Source: Fidelibacterota bacterium
Lineage (GTDB): Bacteria; Fidelibacterota; Marinisomatia; SCGC-AAA003-L08; JACNLC01
Assembly: GCA_024277615.1 (NCBI GenBank)
Contig: JAJRUW010000010.1
Location: forward strand, 1 to 64,000
Length of the DNA stretch: 64,000 nucleotides
Reading direction: 5' to 3'
Shown one piece after another: positions 49,338-58,447 of this stretch (the stretch's first letter is position 1; each line of letters opens with the position of its first letter). Both the position numbers and the translations under genes were made by a program. The notes below the pieces were generated by a model. That model had not been told where the DNA came from and made no database searches. It saw only the letters and a program-made list of their open reading frames with translations.

Positions 49338-50662
49338 TGCCGTATATTCCCAATACCGCCCGTACTGAAGCAGCTATGTTTGCCGATATGGGCGTCTCCG
49401 GGTTTGAGGAATTGATCCGAAATATTCCCGAAGAGCTACGTCTTGACGGTGCCCTGGGACTGCAGCCCGGACTGTCCGAATGGGAACTGGAATCTGCCGC
49501 TCAGGTGCTGGGGCAGCTGAATCGCCCCGCCGGCAGCGGACTGTGTTTTCTCGGCGGTGGGGTCTATGATCATTATATCCCCAAAGCCGTGGATTTTCTG
49601 GCAGGTCGTTCCGAGTTTTATACGGCCTATACGCCTTACCAGGCTGAAGTGAGTCAGGGTACGCTCCAGGCCATGTACGAATTTCAGTCAATGATCTGTG
49701 CCCTAAGCGGGATGGATGTGGCCAATGCCTCCATGTATGACGGAGGCTCTGCTCTGGCAGAAGCCTGTTCTCTGGCCATGGCTGCCACAAGGAAGACCAG
49801 AATTCTGCTTTCCGGTACAGTGAACCCCAGATTTATTTCCGTTGTCCGTACATATTTGCAGAACCGTCAGGCTGAGCTCGTTATCCTGCCGGAGCAAGAG
49901 GGCGTCACTGACCTGAGGAATGTACCCGGGCTGATCGGTGATGCAGCTTGCCTGGTAGTCCAATCCCCCAACTATTACGGCGTACTGGAGGACTGGCGCA
50001 AAGTATCCGGACTGACCGGAAGTTCCAGGGCTCTTTTAGTCGCCGTCTCCGACCCGCTGCGTCTGAGTGTCATGGCGTCCCCGGGGGAATGCGGAGCGGA
50101 TGTATTTGTCGGGGAGGGACAGATGCTGGGCAATGAGCTCTCCTTCGGCGGACCATACCTGGGACTGCTGGCAGTTACCGAAAAATACCTGCGGAAATTG
50201 CCCGGACGGATCAGCGGCAAAACCGTTGACAGCAGCGGGAACGAGGCTTATGTACTCACGCTACAGACCCGGGAGCAGCATATCCGTCGGGAAAATGCTA
50301 CCTCCAACATCTGTACCAATCAGGGCTTGATGGCTCTCAGAGCAGCCATCTACATGTCACTCATGGGGAAAGAAAATCTTCCCAAAATCGCCAGACTTTG
50401 TTTTAAGAAGGCCCACTATGCAGCAGACAAAATACTGGAATCGAAACGGTACTCCCTACCCTTCGGAGATCAGTTCCTTAATGAATTCGTCCTTAAAATA
50501 GAATCCGGCCCGACTGCCCGGAATCTCGTTGAAGCTGCCGAAAGGGAAAATATATTCATCGGTACCGTGCAGAATTCAACGGATCTGCTCCTGCTGGCCT
50601 TTACCGAAAAAAGAACCCGGCTTGAAATAGACCGGCTGATCGAATTTCTGAACAGGATCTGA
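49337..50662 (+). CDS. gcvPA: glycine dehydrogenase (decarboxylating) subunit 1
   Basis: FLGGGVYDHYIPKAVDFLAGRSEFYTAYTPYQAEVSQGTLQAMYEFQSMICALSGMDVANASMYDGGSALAEA; SNICTNQGLMALRAAIY. Confidence 0.96.
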   Translation: MPYIPNTARTEAAMFADMGVSGFEELIRNIPEELRLDGALGLQPGLSEWELESAAQVLGQLNRPAGSGLCFLGGGVYDHYIPKAVDFLAGRSEFYTAYTPYQAEVSQGTLQAMYEFQSMICALSGMDVANASMYDGGSALAEACSLAMAATRKTRILLSGTVNPRFISVVRTYLQNRQAELVILPEQEGVTDLRNVPGLIGDAACLVVQSPNYYGVLEDWRKVSGLTGSSRALLVAVSDPLRLSVMASPGECGADVFVGEGQMLGNELSFGGPYLGLLAVTEKYLRKLPGRISGKTVDSSGNEAYVLTLQTREQHIRRENATSNICTNQGLMALRAAIYMSLMGKENLPKIARLCFKKAHYAADKILESKRYSLPFGDQFLNEFVLKIESGPTARNLVEAAERENIFIGTVQNSTDLLLLAFTEKRTRLEIDRLIEFLNRI

Positions 50663-51414
50663 TGACCACCTTCGAAAGACTGGAAGAGAAAAGGTCGGCC
50701 AGAGGTGCCTGTGCCCTGGCTCTTCTGGATCCGGATATCAAAAATGACGGCCGACTGCAAGAGATGGTCCATACGGTTACAGCCGCTGATTTTGACGGCA
50801 TCCTCGTAGGTGGCAGTCTCATAATGGATGAGCGCTTTGAAGCCCGCCTGGGGCTGATCAAGTCCCTGACCGACCTGCCGCTGGTCATTTTCCCCGGCTC
50901 ATCCCGGCAGCTCTCACGGGTTGCAGACGCAGTACTGTTTCTGTCGCTGCTCAGCGGCCGGAACCCCCAGTACCTCATCGGCGAACAGGTACAATCTGCG
51001 CCCCTCATCCACAGCCTGTGTCTGGAGACCATCCCGACGGGGTATATCCTGCTGGATGGAGGAGCCGTTTCATCGGTACAGGTGATGAGCAATACAAATC
51101 CTTTACCTCCTGAAAAAAAGGATATCATCCTGGCCCATGCTCTGGCAGGTCAGTATCTGGGCATGAAACTCATTTTTTTGGAATCAGGCAGCGGAGCCGA
51201 AAATAGTGCCGGGGCAGGTCTGGTTGAACTGATAGCGGGCGCTCTGGAAATTCCTTTGGTCGTGGGAGGGGGCATTCGCACAAAGGACACCGTTAGTGGT
51301 CTGGTGCAGGCCGGTGCAGGGTATGTGGTCATCGGTAACGCTCTGGAAAAAACGGGTTCTCCGGATGATATAGCGGAACTGGTGAGCGCCGCACATCATA
51401 CAGGGAACTCCTGA
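50662..51414 (+). CDS. pcrB: geranylgeranylglyceryl/heptaprenylglyceryl phosphate synthase family protein
   Basis: LALLDPDIKN, ILVGGSLI, VIFPGSSRQLSRVADAVLFLSLLSGRNPQYLIGEQV, FLESGSGAENSAG, IPLVVGGGIRTKD. Confidence 0.9.
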   Translation: MTTFERLEEKRSARGACALALLDPDIKNDGRLQEMVHTVTAADFDGILVGGSLIMDERFEARLGLIKSLTDLPLVIFPGSSRQLSRVADAVLFLSLLSGRNPQYLIGEQVQSAPLIHSLCLETIPTGYILLDGGAVSSVQVMSNTNPLPPEKKDIILAHALAGQYLGMKLIFLESGSGAENSAGAGLVELIAGALEIPLVVGGGIRTKDTVSGLVQAGAGYVVIGNALEKTGSPDDIAELVSAAHHTGNS

Positions 51415-51416
51415 TT

Positions 51417-52358
51417 GTGCAGTCGAAAAACGAACAGAATCCATTATATCGAAGTGCCAGGCACTTTCTGCTTCATCTTCAGTTTGAACGACGCCTGTCA
51501 CGCAACACTATCGAAGCTTATTGGAGTGACCTGCGTCGTTATACGGATTATCTGAACGACGCTTTCAGTATCAGCCGGCCGCAGGAGATAAAACTTGCCC
51601 AGATCCGGGCCTATGTCAAGCTGCTGTCCCGGTTAACCCCCGGAGACAGTTCCGAGGGTTTCAAAACAGCGACAATCAGCAGAGCTTTTTCGGCGCTGCG
51701 GGGCTATCACAGCTACCTGATACATGAGGGGTTGTCCAAAAAAGACCCGACTACTTTTCTGGTACCACCGCGGCAAGAAAAAAAATTACCAGAAGTTTTG
51801 ACGGTTGGTGAGATCGAAACCATCTTTAAAGCCGTGGACCTCACCTGCAAAACCGGCCCGAGGGATATGGCCCTGTTGCAGCTCCTTTACTCCTGCGGGC
51901 TGCGCGTTTCGGAAGTAGTAAGTCTGAAATTACCCAATATCCTCTGGGAGGATACTATGGTCCGGGTCATCGGCAAGGGCAGTAAAGAGAGGATTGTCCC
52001 CATTGGGGCTCCGGCTTTCAGCAGCCTGACGGAATATGTGGAAAATTTACGTCCCTCGCTGGCCAGAAAAGGGAACAATCGCGGCTTCCTGTTCTTGAAT
52101 CTGCGCGGCGGACCGATTACACGTATGTCAGTCTGGAATATTGTGCATGAAAATGTGGTCAAAACCGACATCCGTAAAAGAGTCAGTCCCCATACGTTTC
52201 GGCATAGTTTTGCCACCCATTTACTGGAAGGGGGGGCAGATTTGCGAGTGGTCCAGGAACTTTTGGGACATGCGGATATTACCACGACCCAGATTTACAC
52301 ACATCTTGACAAGACGTATTTGAAAGAGACACACAAACAATTTCACCCGAGAGGTTAA
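51417..52358 (+). CDS. xerD: tyrosine recombinase XerC/XerD family
   Basis: SYL..GLRVSEVVSLKLPNI; KGSKERIVPIG; HTFRHSFATHLLEGGADLRVVQELLGHADITTTQIYTHLDKTYL (R..H-R..H..Y). Confidence 0.93.
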   Translation: MQSKNEQNPLYRSARHFLLHLQFERRLSRNTIEAYWSDLRRYTDYLNDAFSISRPQEIKLAQIRAYVKLLSRLTPGDSSEGFKTATISRAFSALRGYHSYLIHEGLSKKDPTTFLVPPRQEKKLPEVLTVGEIETIFKAVDLTCKTGPRDMALLQLLYSCGLRVSEVVSLKLPNILWEDTMVRVIGKGSKERIVPIGAPAFSSLTEYVENLRPSLARKGNNRGFLFLNLRGGPITRMSVWNIVHENVVKTDIRKRVSPHTFRHSFATHLLEGGADLRVVQELLGHADITTTQIYTHLDKTYLKETHKQFHPRG

Positions 52359-53006
52359 ATGCTATTCAGATTGCCCGCAGAAGTCCTTGTGCTTCTGATC
52401 CCCACTTTACTTTTTGCACTTTGTTTTCATGAATTTTCCCATGCCTGGATGGCCTACCGGCAGGGAGATGATACAGCCGCCCGACTGGGCAGACTGACCC
52501 TGAATCCCATGGCCCATCTGGACCCCCTGGGAGCTATGATGATCCTGTTTGTGGGATTCGGCTGGGCGAAACCCGTACCGGTGAATCCCCGCAATATGCG
52601 TCATCCCCGGGCAGATATGATGAAAGTGGCCTTTGCCGGCCCGGCTTCCAATCTGCTCCTGGCCCTCGTAGGGGGGATTATTATCCGGATTCTGGGGTAC
52701 CATAGTTATGCCCAACTGGTCCTGAGTGGTTCCGTGGGTCAGCTGCTGGCCTATTTTGTACAGATCAATATCATGCTGGCGGTGTTTAATATGATACCCG
52801 TTGCACCTCTGGATGGTTCACAGATTTTTTCAGGACTGATCGTACGGTATAATCCTCAACTGGTGATCAAGCTGCAGCATTATGGCCCGAGGATCCTGCT
52901 GGGTGTAATTCTTTTGGGGTATTTCACACCCGTCAATTTGCTGGGTTGGTTTATTACCCCTTTCTTAAAAATATTCATGTCTCTCTTCGCAGGGATATCA
53001 GTCTGA
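52359..53006 (+). CDS. M50 family site-2 protease-like metalloprotease
   Basis: HEFSHAW zinc motif; [41 protein letters not shown]. Confidence 0.93.
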   Translation: MLFRLPAEVLVLLIPTLLFALCFHEFSHAWMAYRQGDDTAARLGRLTLNPMAHLDPLGAMMILFVGFGWAKPVPVNPRNMRHPRADMMKVAFAGPASNLLLALVGGIIIRILGYHSYAQLVLSGSVGQLLAYFVQINIMLAVFNMIPVAPLDGSQIFSGLIVRYNPQLVIKLQHYGPRILLGVILLGYFTPVNLLGWFITPFLKIFMSLFAGISV

Positions 53007-53038
53007 CACCGGCTCCGGGATGGCAGGGTTCAGCTTGC

Positions 53039-53194
53039 ATGAAAAATCATACCGGAAATAAAACTGTTCAAAAGAAACTGAAACACCTGCTCAGTCAGGA
53101 TTATCGGCGACCGGCATCCGGTTGGAAAATGTTAAAATATGCCATCCTCCTGGCTCTGATCCTGTATTTTTTATTCAGGACCGGCAGGCTGTAA
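53039..53194 (+). CDS. small single-TM protein
   Basis: MKNHTGNKTVQKKLKHLLSQDYRRPASGWKMLKYAILLALILYFLFRTGRL; ATG at 53039. Confidence 0.5.
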   Translation: MKNHTGNKTVQKKLKHLLSQDYRRPASGWKMLKYAILLALILYFLFRTGRL

Positions 53195-53231
53195 TGTATG
53201 GATTAAATAGAAAAAATTAAACAGGAAAGCA

Positions 53232-54908
53232 ATGAAGATTGTAGAATGTGTCCCCAATTTTAGTGAAGGCCGTGATACTGCCAGAATCCGGGCAATTACG
53301 GATGCCATCAGTGCCGTTGACGGAGTGAGTCTGTTGGATGTTGACCCCGGCGCAGATACCAATCGCACGGTTGTAACGCTGGTGGGAGAACCTGAAGCGG
53401 TCATGGAGGGAGCCTTTCAGGGCATCCGTAAAGCCGCAGAGGTTCTGGATATGCGTAAACACCACGGGGCTCATCCCAGAATGGGTGCAACGGATGTGTG
53501 TCCCTTTGTGCCGGTAAGCGGGCTTACCATGGAAGATTGTGTGGAATATGCCAAATTACTCGGTAAACGGGTTGGGGAAGAACTGGGAATACCGGTGTTC
53601 CTTTATGAATATGCAGCCAGCCGGCCGGACAGACGCAACCTGGCCGATATTCGCGCCGGGGAATACGAAAGCATGGGCGAAAAGCTGCAGGACCCCCACT
53701 GGAAACCCGATTTCGGTCCCGCTGCGTTGAATGCCAAAGCGGGTGTAACGGCAATTGGAGCGCGGCAGTTTCTTGTGGCCTACAATGTCAACCTGAATAC
53801 CAAAGACAAAAAAATTGCCAGCGATATCGCCCTCGATATCCGGGAAGCCGGACGAAACCGGCGGGACCCGCAGACCCATAAATTCATCCGTGACGCAAAG
53901 GGAGTACCCCTCAAACAGCCCGGGACACTTAAAGCTGTAAAAGCCGTGGGCTGGTACATTGACGAATACGGTGTTGCTCAGCTGTCCATGAACCTAACGG
54001 ATATAACCCGAACGCCTGTACATATCGCCTTCGAAGAAGTCCGCTGCCAGGCCCGGAAAAGAGGCTTACGGGTTACCGGCAGTGAGTTGGTGGGGCTGAT
54101 TCCGCTGCAGGCCATGCTGGATGCAGGAAGATATTATTTGGAAAAGCAGCATCGTTCAACGGGTATCCCGGAAAAAGACATATTGTATCTTGCAGTTAAA
54201 TCGATGGGCCTGGATGAACTGAGTCCCTTTGATCCGGCTGAGAAGATCATTGAATACCGCATCTCGCCAACCTTCGGACCTCTGGTACGCTTACCGATAG
54301 ATGCCTTCGCGGATGAATTGTCTTCAGAGAGTCCTGCACCGGGCGGGGGCAGCGTTGCGGCCGTTGCGGGCAGTCTGGGAGCCGGACTTGCCGCCATGGT
54401 GGCCAATCTGACTTTCGGCAAACGGAAATGGGAACCGCTCTATGAGCGAATGTGTCACCTGGCTGATGAAGGACAGCGTCTTAAAATAAAACTTCTGAAA
54501 CTGGTGGATGAGGACACAGAAGCCTTCAACGATGTAATGGCAGCCTTCAGGCTCCCAAAAAGCACTGAAGAACAAATCCGGGACAGAGAAGCTGCCATAC
54601 AGCAGGCAACCCGAAAAGCGACTTCAGTACCTTTCACAGTCCTCGAATCCTGCAGAGACATTTTTAAACTCGCCCTGGAAGCAGCTGAAAAGGGTAATCC
54701 GAACTCTATTTCCGATGCGGGAGTGGCAGGGGAGATGGCAGCCGCTGGTGCCAGGGGTGCCGCCCTGAATGTGTTGATCAATCTGGGGGGCCTTGCAGAT
54801 AAGGATTACTGTGAAAGGATGCGGTTGGAGACAGCCGGGATTTTGGAACAGGTGGATAGAGACCTGCAGGCACTGCGGGAACTGGTGGCCGCAGGAATGA
54901 AAGGCTGA
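53232..54908 (+). CDS. ftcD: fused glutamate formimidoyltransferase / formimidoyltetrahydrofolate cyclodeaminase
   Basis: ECVPNFSEGRD..HHGAHPRMGATDVCPFVPVSG; C-terminal cyclodeaminase SESPAPGGGSVAAVAGSLGAGLAAMVANLTFGK. Confidence 0.95.
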   Translation: MKIVECVPNFSEGRDTARIRAITDAISAVDGVSLLDVDPGADTNRTVVTLVGEPEAVMEGAFQGIRKAAEVLDMRKHHGAHPRMGATDVCPFVPVSGLTMEDCVEYAKLLGKRVGEELGIPVFLYEYAASRPDRRNLADIRAGEYESMGEKLQDPHWKPDFGPAALNAKAGVTAIGARQFLVAYNVNLNTKDKKIASDIALDIREAGRNRRDPQTHKFIRDAKGVPLKQPGTLKAVKAVGWYIDEYGVAQLSMNLTDITRTPVHIAFEEVRCQARKRGLRVTGSELVGLIPLQAMLDAGRYYLEKQHRSTGIPEKDILYLAVKSMGLDELSPFDPAEKIIEYRISPTFGPLVRLPIDAFADELSSESPAPGGGSVAAVAGSLGAGLAAMVANLTFGKRKWEPLYERMCHLADEGQRLKIKLLKLVDEDTEAFNDVMAAFRLPKSTEEQIRDREAAIQQATRKATSVPFTVLESCRDIFKLALEAAEKGNPNSISDAGVAGEMAAAGARGAALNVLINLGGLADKDYCERMRLETAGILEQVDRDLQALRELVAAGMKG

Positions 54909-54909
54909 A

Positions 54910-56712
54910 GTGGGCGATATCCGCATATTACCCTCGACTCTGGTCAACCAGATTGCCGCCGGAGAGGTCATCGAGCGGCCGGCTTCCATAGTAAAAGAAC
55001 TGGTGGAAAACTCCATTGATGCCGGAGCGACGCAGATAGACATTCTCATTGAGCAGGGGGGGATCAAGTCCATACAGGTTCGGGATAACGGCAGCGGCAT
55101 GGGCCAGGGTGATCTGGATCTGTGTTTCAAACGTCACGCGACCAGTAAGATTGCCACACCGGAGGACCTCACCCATATTCGGTCCCTCGGATTTCGAGGC
55201 GAGGCTCTGCCCAGTATCGCCTCTGTGGCGCTGGTAACTGCAATTTCGGCTAAAGACGATTCCGGGGGTTTTGAATGTTCTATCGAAGGCGGGCAGACGA
55301 ATTACCTCCGACCGGCGGCTGCACTCAAGGGCACTTCCATAAGCGTTAAAAATCTCTTTTTCAATGTACCGGCCCGGCGCAAATTCCTAAAGAAAAAGGA
55401 AACTGAAAGCCGGGTCATTACCGCAAATGTCAGGAATTTCATTTTGGCTCATCCTGAAATCGGCTTTAATTATACCGCGGATCAAAAAGAAGTATTCCGT
55501 TTGAAATCAGGGACTCTTGAAAACCGTATCAGAGATGTTTACGGGAAATATTTTACGGAATCACTCTTACCGGTAGATGATGTAAAAGAGAGATTTTCAG
55601 TGCGGGGTTTCGTGGGTAATCTGAGTCTGGTGAAAAAACGCATGGGTGAGCAGTTTCTCTTTCTGAACGGCAGACCGATCCGTGACAGACTCCTGAATTC
55701 AGCCGTTTACGGTGCCTATAGGTCTCTTTTGTCGAGGGGAGAATATCCCTTTTTTGTGTTGAATTTAGGAGTTCCGGAAGAACTGGTGGACGTCAATGTC
55801 CATCCTGCCAAGCTGGAAGTACGCTTTCAGGATGAGTGGCGGGTTTATTATGTGGTAAAATCTGCAGTCACACAGGCTCTCAAAGATATTCTGGCGACGA
55901 TACCGGATTTTGATTATTTAAACCGCCGGCAGGTCCCGTTTCAAACCGCTCCGCAAACCGGTGTGTTGGGTCTGACCCCATCCGGCAGGTCCGGGGCAGA
56001 CTACCCGGTTGAAAGCGCCCCGCGCCGCAGTGACGAAGGTGTGGTGCGCAACGGAGATACGCACGGACTCACGGATCAGAAAATTGAAAGAGCGCATCAG
56101 CGTATCGAGAAAATGATGGGGGAAACAGCACTGGAGAAAGCCTTTGTGATCGATCGGATCTGGCAGCTGCATAATAAATACCTCATTACAGAAGTTAAAA
56201 GCGGTATGATCATCATCGACCAGCATGTCGCTCATGAGCGTATCCTGTTTGAGGCCGCAAAAAAAGCAATGGAAGAAAAAGGTTTTCCTTCACAAACCGT
56301 ACTATTTCCGCAGACCCTGACACTGCAGCCGGAGGAATTTTCCCGCTTTCTTGAAATTGTTCCCTATCTGGAAAAAATCGGCTTTCGACTCCGGGAATTC
56401 GGGCGGAATTCCATCGTGATTGACGGTGTACCTCCGGATATCTATATGGGTGCGGAAGACAAAATAATCCGTGATATTCTGGACAAGTACATGTCCGAAC
56501 ATAATCTGGGAGCCAGTTTTTTAGATTATATCGCTGCTACCTACGCCTGCAAGGCTGCCATCAAGGCCGGGGATAAGCTGGAACCGGAAGAGATGCGCTC
56601 TCTGCTGGATAAGCTCTTTGCGACGGAGCATCCCTACTATTGTCCTCACGGCAGGCCCATAGTCGTGAATCTGACCACGGACGAACTGGATCACCGCTTC
56701 GAAAGGCTCTGA
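54910..56712 (+). CDS. mutL: DNA mismatch repair protein MutL
   Basis: VNQIAAGEVIERPASIVKELVENSIDAGA, RHATSKI, GFRGEALPSIASV; C-terminal domain DQHVAHERILFEA. Confidence 0.98.
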   Translation: MGDIRILPSTLVNQIAAGEVIERPASIVKELVENSIDAGATQIDILIEQGGIKSIQVRDNGSGMGQGDLDLCFKRHATSKIATPEDLTHIRSLGFRGEALPSIASVALVTAISAKDDSGGFECSIEGGQTNYLRPAAALKGTSISVKNLFFNVPARRKFLKKKETESRVITANVRNFILAHPEIGFNYTADQKEVFRLKSGTLENRIRDVYGKYFTESLLPVDDVKERFSVRGFVGNLSLVKKRMGEQFLFLNGRPIRDRLLNSAVYGAYRSLLSRGEYPFFVLNLGVPEELVDVNVHPAKLEVRFQDEWRVYYVVKSAVTQALKDILATIPDFDYLNRRQVPFQTAPQTGVLGLTPSGRSGADYPVESAPRRSDEGVVRNGDTHGLTDQKIERAHQRIEKMMGETALEKAFVIDRIWQLHNKYLITEVKSGMIIIDQHVAHERILFEAAKKAMEEKGFPSQTVLFPQTLTLQPEEFSRFLEIVPYLEKIGFRLREFGRNSIVIDGVPPDIYMGAEDKIIRDILDKYMSEHNLGASFLDYIAATYACKAAIKAGDKLEPEEMRSLLDKLFATEHPYYCPHGRPIVVNLTTDELDHRFERL

Positions 56713-57614
56713 TGACCCGACGGATCCCGAGCCTCTGCGGAGACAGGATTCCCGTCATCGTTGGTCCGACGGGAGTTGGCAAAACTTCGTTTGCCATCCG
56801 GTTGGCGCAGGAAATCTCCGGAGAGATCATTTCAGTCGATTCCCGGCAGATTTACCGCGGGTTCACTATTGGAACCGCACAGCCGACACAGGCTGAGCAG
56901 AGCCGGATCCCGCACCATCTGGTTGGTCTCCTTCCCGCCCACAAGATCATATCGGCAGGGGATTATGCTGATCTGGTGAAGGTGAAAATCCGGCAGATCC
57001 AAAAAAACGGGAAAAAACCCGTTCTGACCGGTGGAACCCTGCTTTATATTCAGGCGATCTGCCATGGAATTGTGGAAGATCCGGGCGGAAATAAGAATAT
57101 CCGCAGTGCCATTGAAATGAGGCTGCGGACCGAAGGGCCGGCAGTCCTTTATCGGGAACTCGAACAGTTTGATCCGGAATATGCCGGTTTGGTCCACGCG
57201 AATGATCTTAAAAGGATTGTAAGAGCGCATGAGATCTATCGTCAGAGCGGAATGGCACCGTCGCAGGTCTTCCGGGAACAGCAGCAGAAAGACAGTGCCG
57301 TGCGTTTAAAATATTTTCTAATCGGTTTGAAACGAGCTCGCTCTGAACTGTATCAAAGAATTGAGCAAAGGGTCGATGCCATGCTTGAAAACGGCTGGCT
57401 GGAGGAAGTCCGTCAACTGCTGGAACAGGGTGTGGACAGCCGGCAGCATGCCATGCAGAGTGTGGGTTACCGTCAGCTTATCGAAGTGCTGCAAGGCCGG
57501 CTTGAACTGAATAGTGCCGCTGAGATCATCAAACAAAAAACCCGGCAATTTGCCAAAAGACAATTGACCTGGTTACGGAAAATGGATTTAGATTTTGAGG
57601 TGGAGCTTTCCTGA
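56712..57614 (+). CDS. miaA: tRNA dimethylallyltransferase
   Basis: IVGPTGVGKTSFAIRLA, SVDSRQIYRGFTIGTAQPT, GGTLLYIQAI, QKTRQFAKRQLTWLR. ATG 56712 overlaps mutL TGA. Confidence 0.96.
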   Translation: MTRRIPSLCGDRIPVIVGPTGVGKTSFAIRLAQEISGEIISVDSRQIYRGFTIGTAQPTQAEQSRIPHHLVGLLPAHKIISAGDYADLVKVKIRQIQKNGKKPVLTGGTLLYIQAICHGIVEDPGGNKNIRSAIEMRLRTEGPAVLYRELEQFDPEYAGLVHANDLKRIVRAHEIYRQSGMAPSQVFREQQQKDSAVRLKYFLIGLKRARSELYQRIEQRVDAMLENGWLEEVRQLLEQGVDSRQHAMQSVGYRQLIEVLQGRLELNSAAEIIKQKTRQFAKRQLTWLRKMDLDFEVELS

Positions 57615-57673
57615 AGTTTCTGCCTTTAAACTCCGCATCAGGCCGAAGTAACAGATAAACACAGAATTTTAAA

Positions 57674-58324
57674 TTGAAAAAACATTTAAAACAGAATATG
57701 TTTGCAGGATTGCTGGCAGTATTGCCGGTGGCGCTGACGCTTATTATTATTCTCTGGTTATTTAAATATTTTTCCAAACCGGGTGTTAAACTGGTTGAAT
57801 TTATATTTCGCAATCACCATATTTATAAATATCTGCCGCCGATTATGGGGTTTATCTTCACGCTTCTGTTCATTTATCTGCTGGGGGTAATCATCCGGAA
57901 AACACTGGGACGCCAGCTGCTGAATATTGTTGATAATCTTTTTGCCAAAATCCCCATAATCAATATTATCTTCACGACCATCAAACAAATTACAGCCAGC
58001 GTGGCCAATCCGAATTCCAAATCATTTCAAAAAGTTGTCATTGTCGAATATCCACGTAAAAATATATGGACTATCATGATGGTAACGGGAGAATCCGTCA
58101 ACTCTCAGGGTGTGGAGTTTTATCATGTATTTGTGCCCACAACGCCCAATCCCACATCAGGGTTTATGTTGTTTGTAAGGAAAACGGATGTCATTGAGAC
58201 CGATATCAGCATTGAGAATGGACTTAAAATGGTGATCTCCGGGGGGCTGCTTTCCTCACCGTTGAACTACATCGAGATTGAACAGCCAAAAACAAAACCC
58301 GGTAAGGATAATACGGATGAATAA
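57674..58324 (+). CDS. DUF502 family membrane protein
   Basis: FAGLLAVLPVALTLIIILWLF; IPIINIIFTTIKQI; PTTPNPTSGFMLFV. Confidence 0.88.
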   Translation: MKKHLKQNMFAGLLAVLPVALTLIIILWLFKYFSKPGVKLVEFIFRNHHIYKYLPPIMGFIFTLLFIYLLGVIIRKTLGRQLLNIVDNLFAKIPIINIIFTTIKQITASVANPNSKSFQKVVIVEYPRKNIWTIMMVTGESVNSQGVEFYHVFVPTTPNPTSGFMLFVRKTDVIETDISIENGLKMVISGGLLSSPLNYIEIEQPKTKPGKDNTDE

Positions 58325-58447
58325 TTTACAATTATTTCAGAGACGGTTCCTGCGTATATCTCCGCCACTTAGTCAAAAACGGCCTGCCTTCCCGAAGGAA
58401 TGGATCAAGACATCCCCGGCTGTCAACAGCGTATGTAACCGGGGCCA

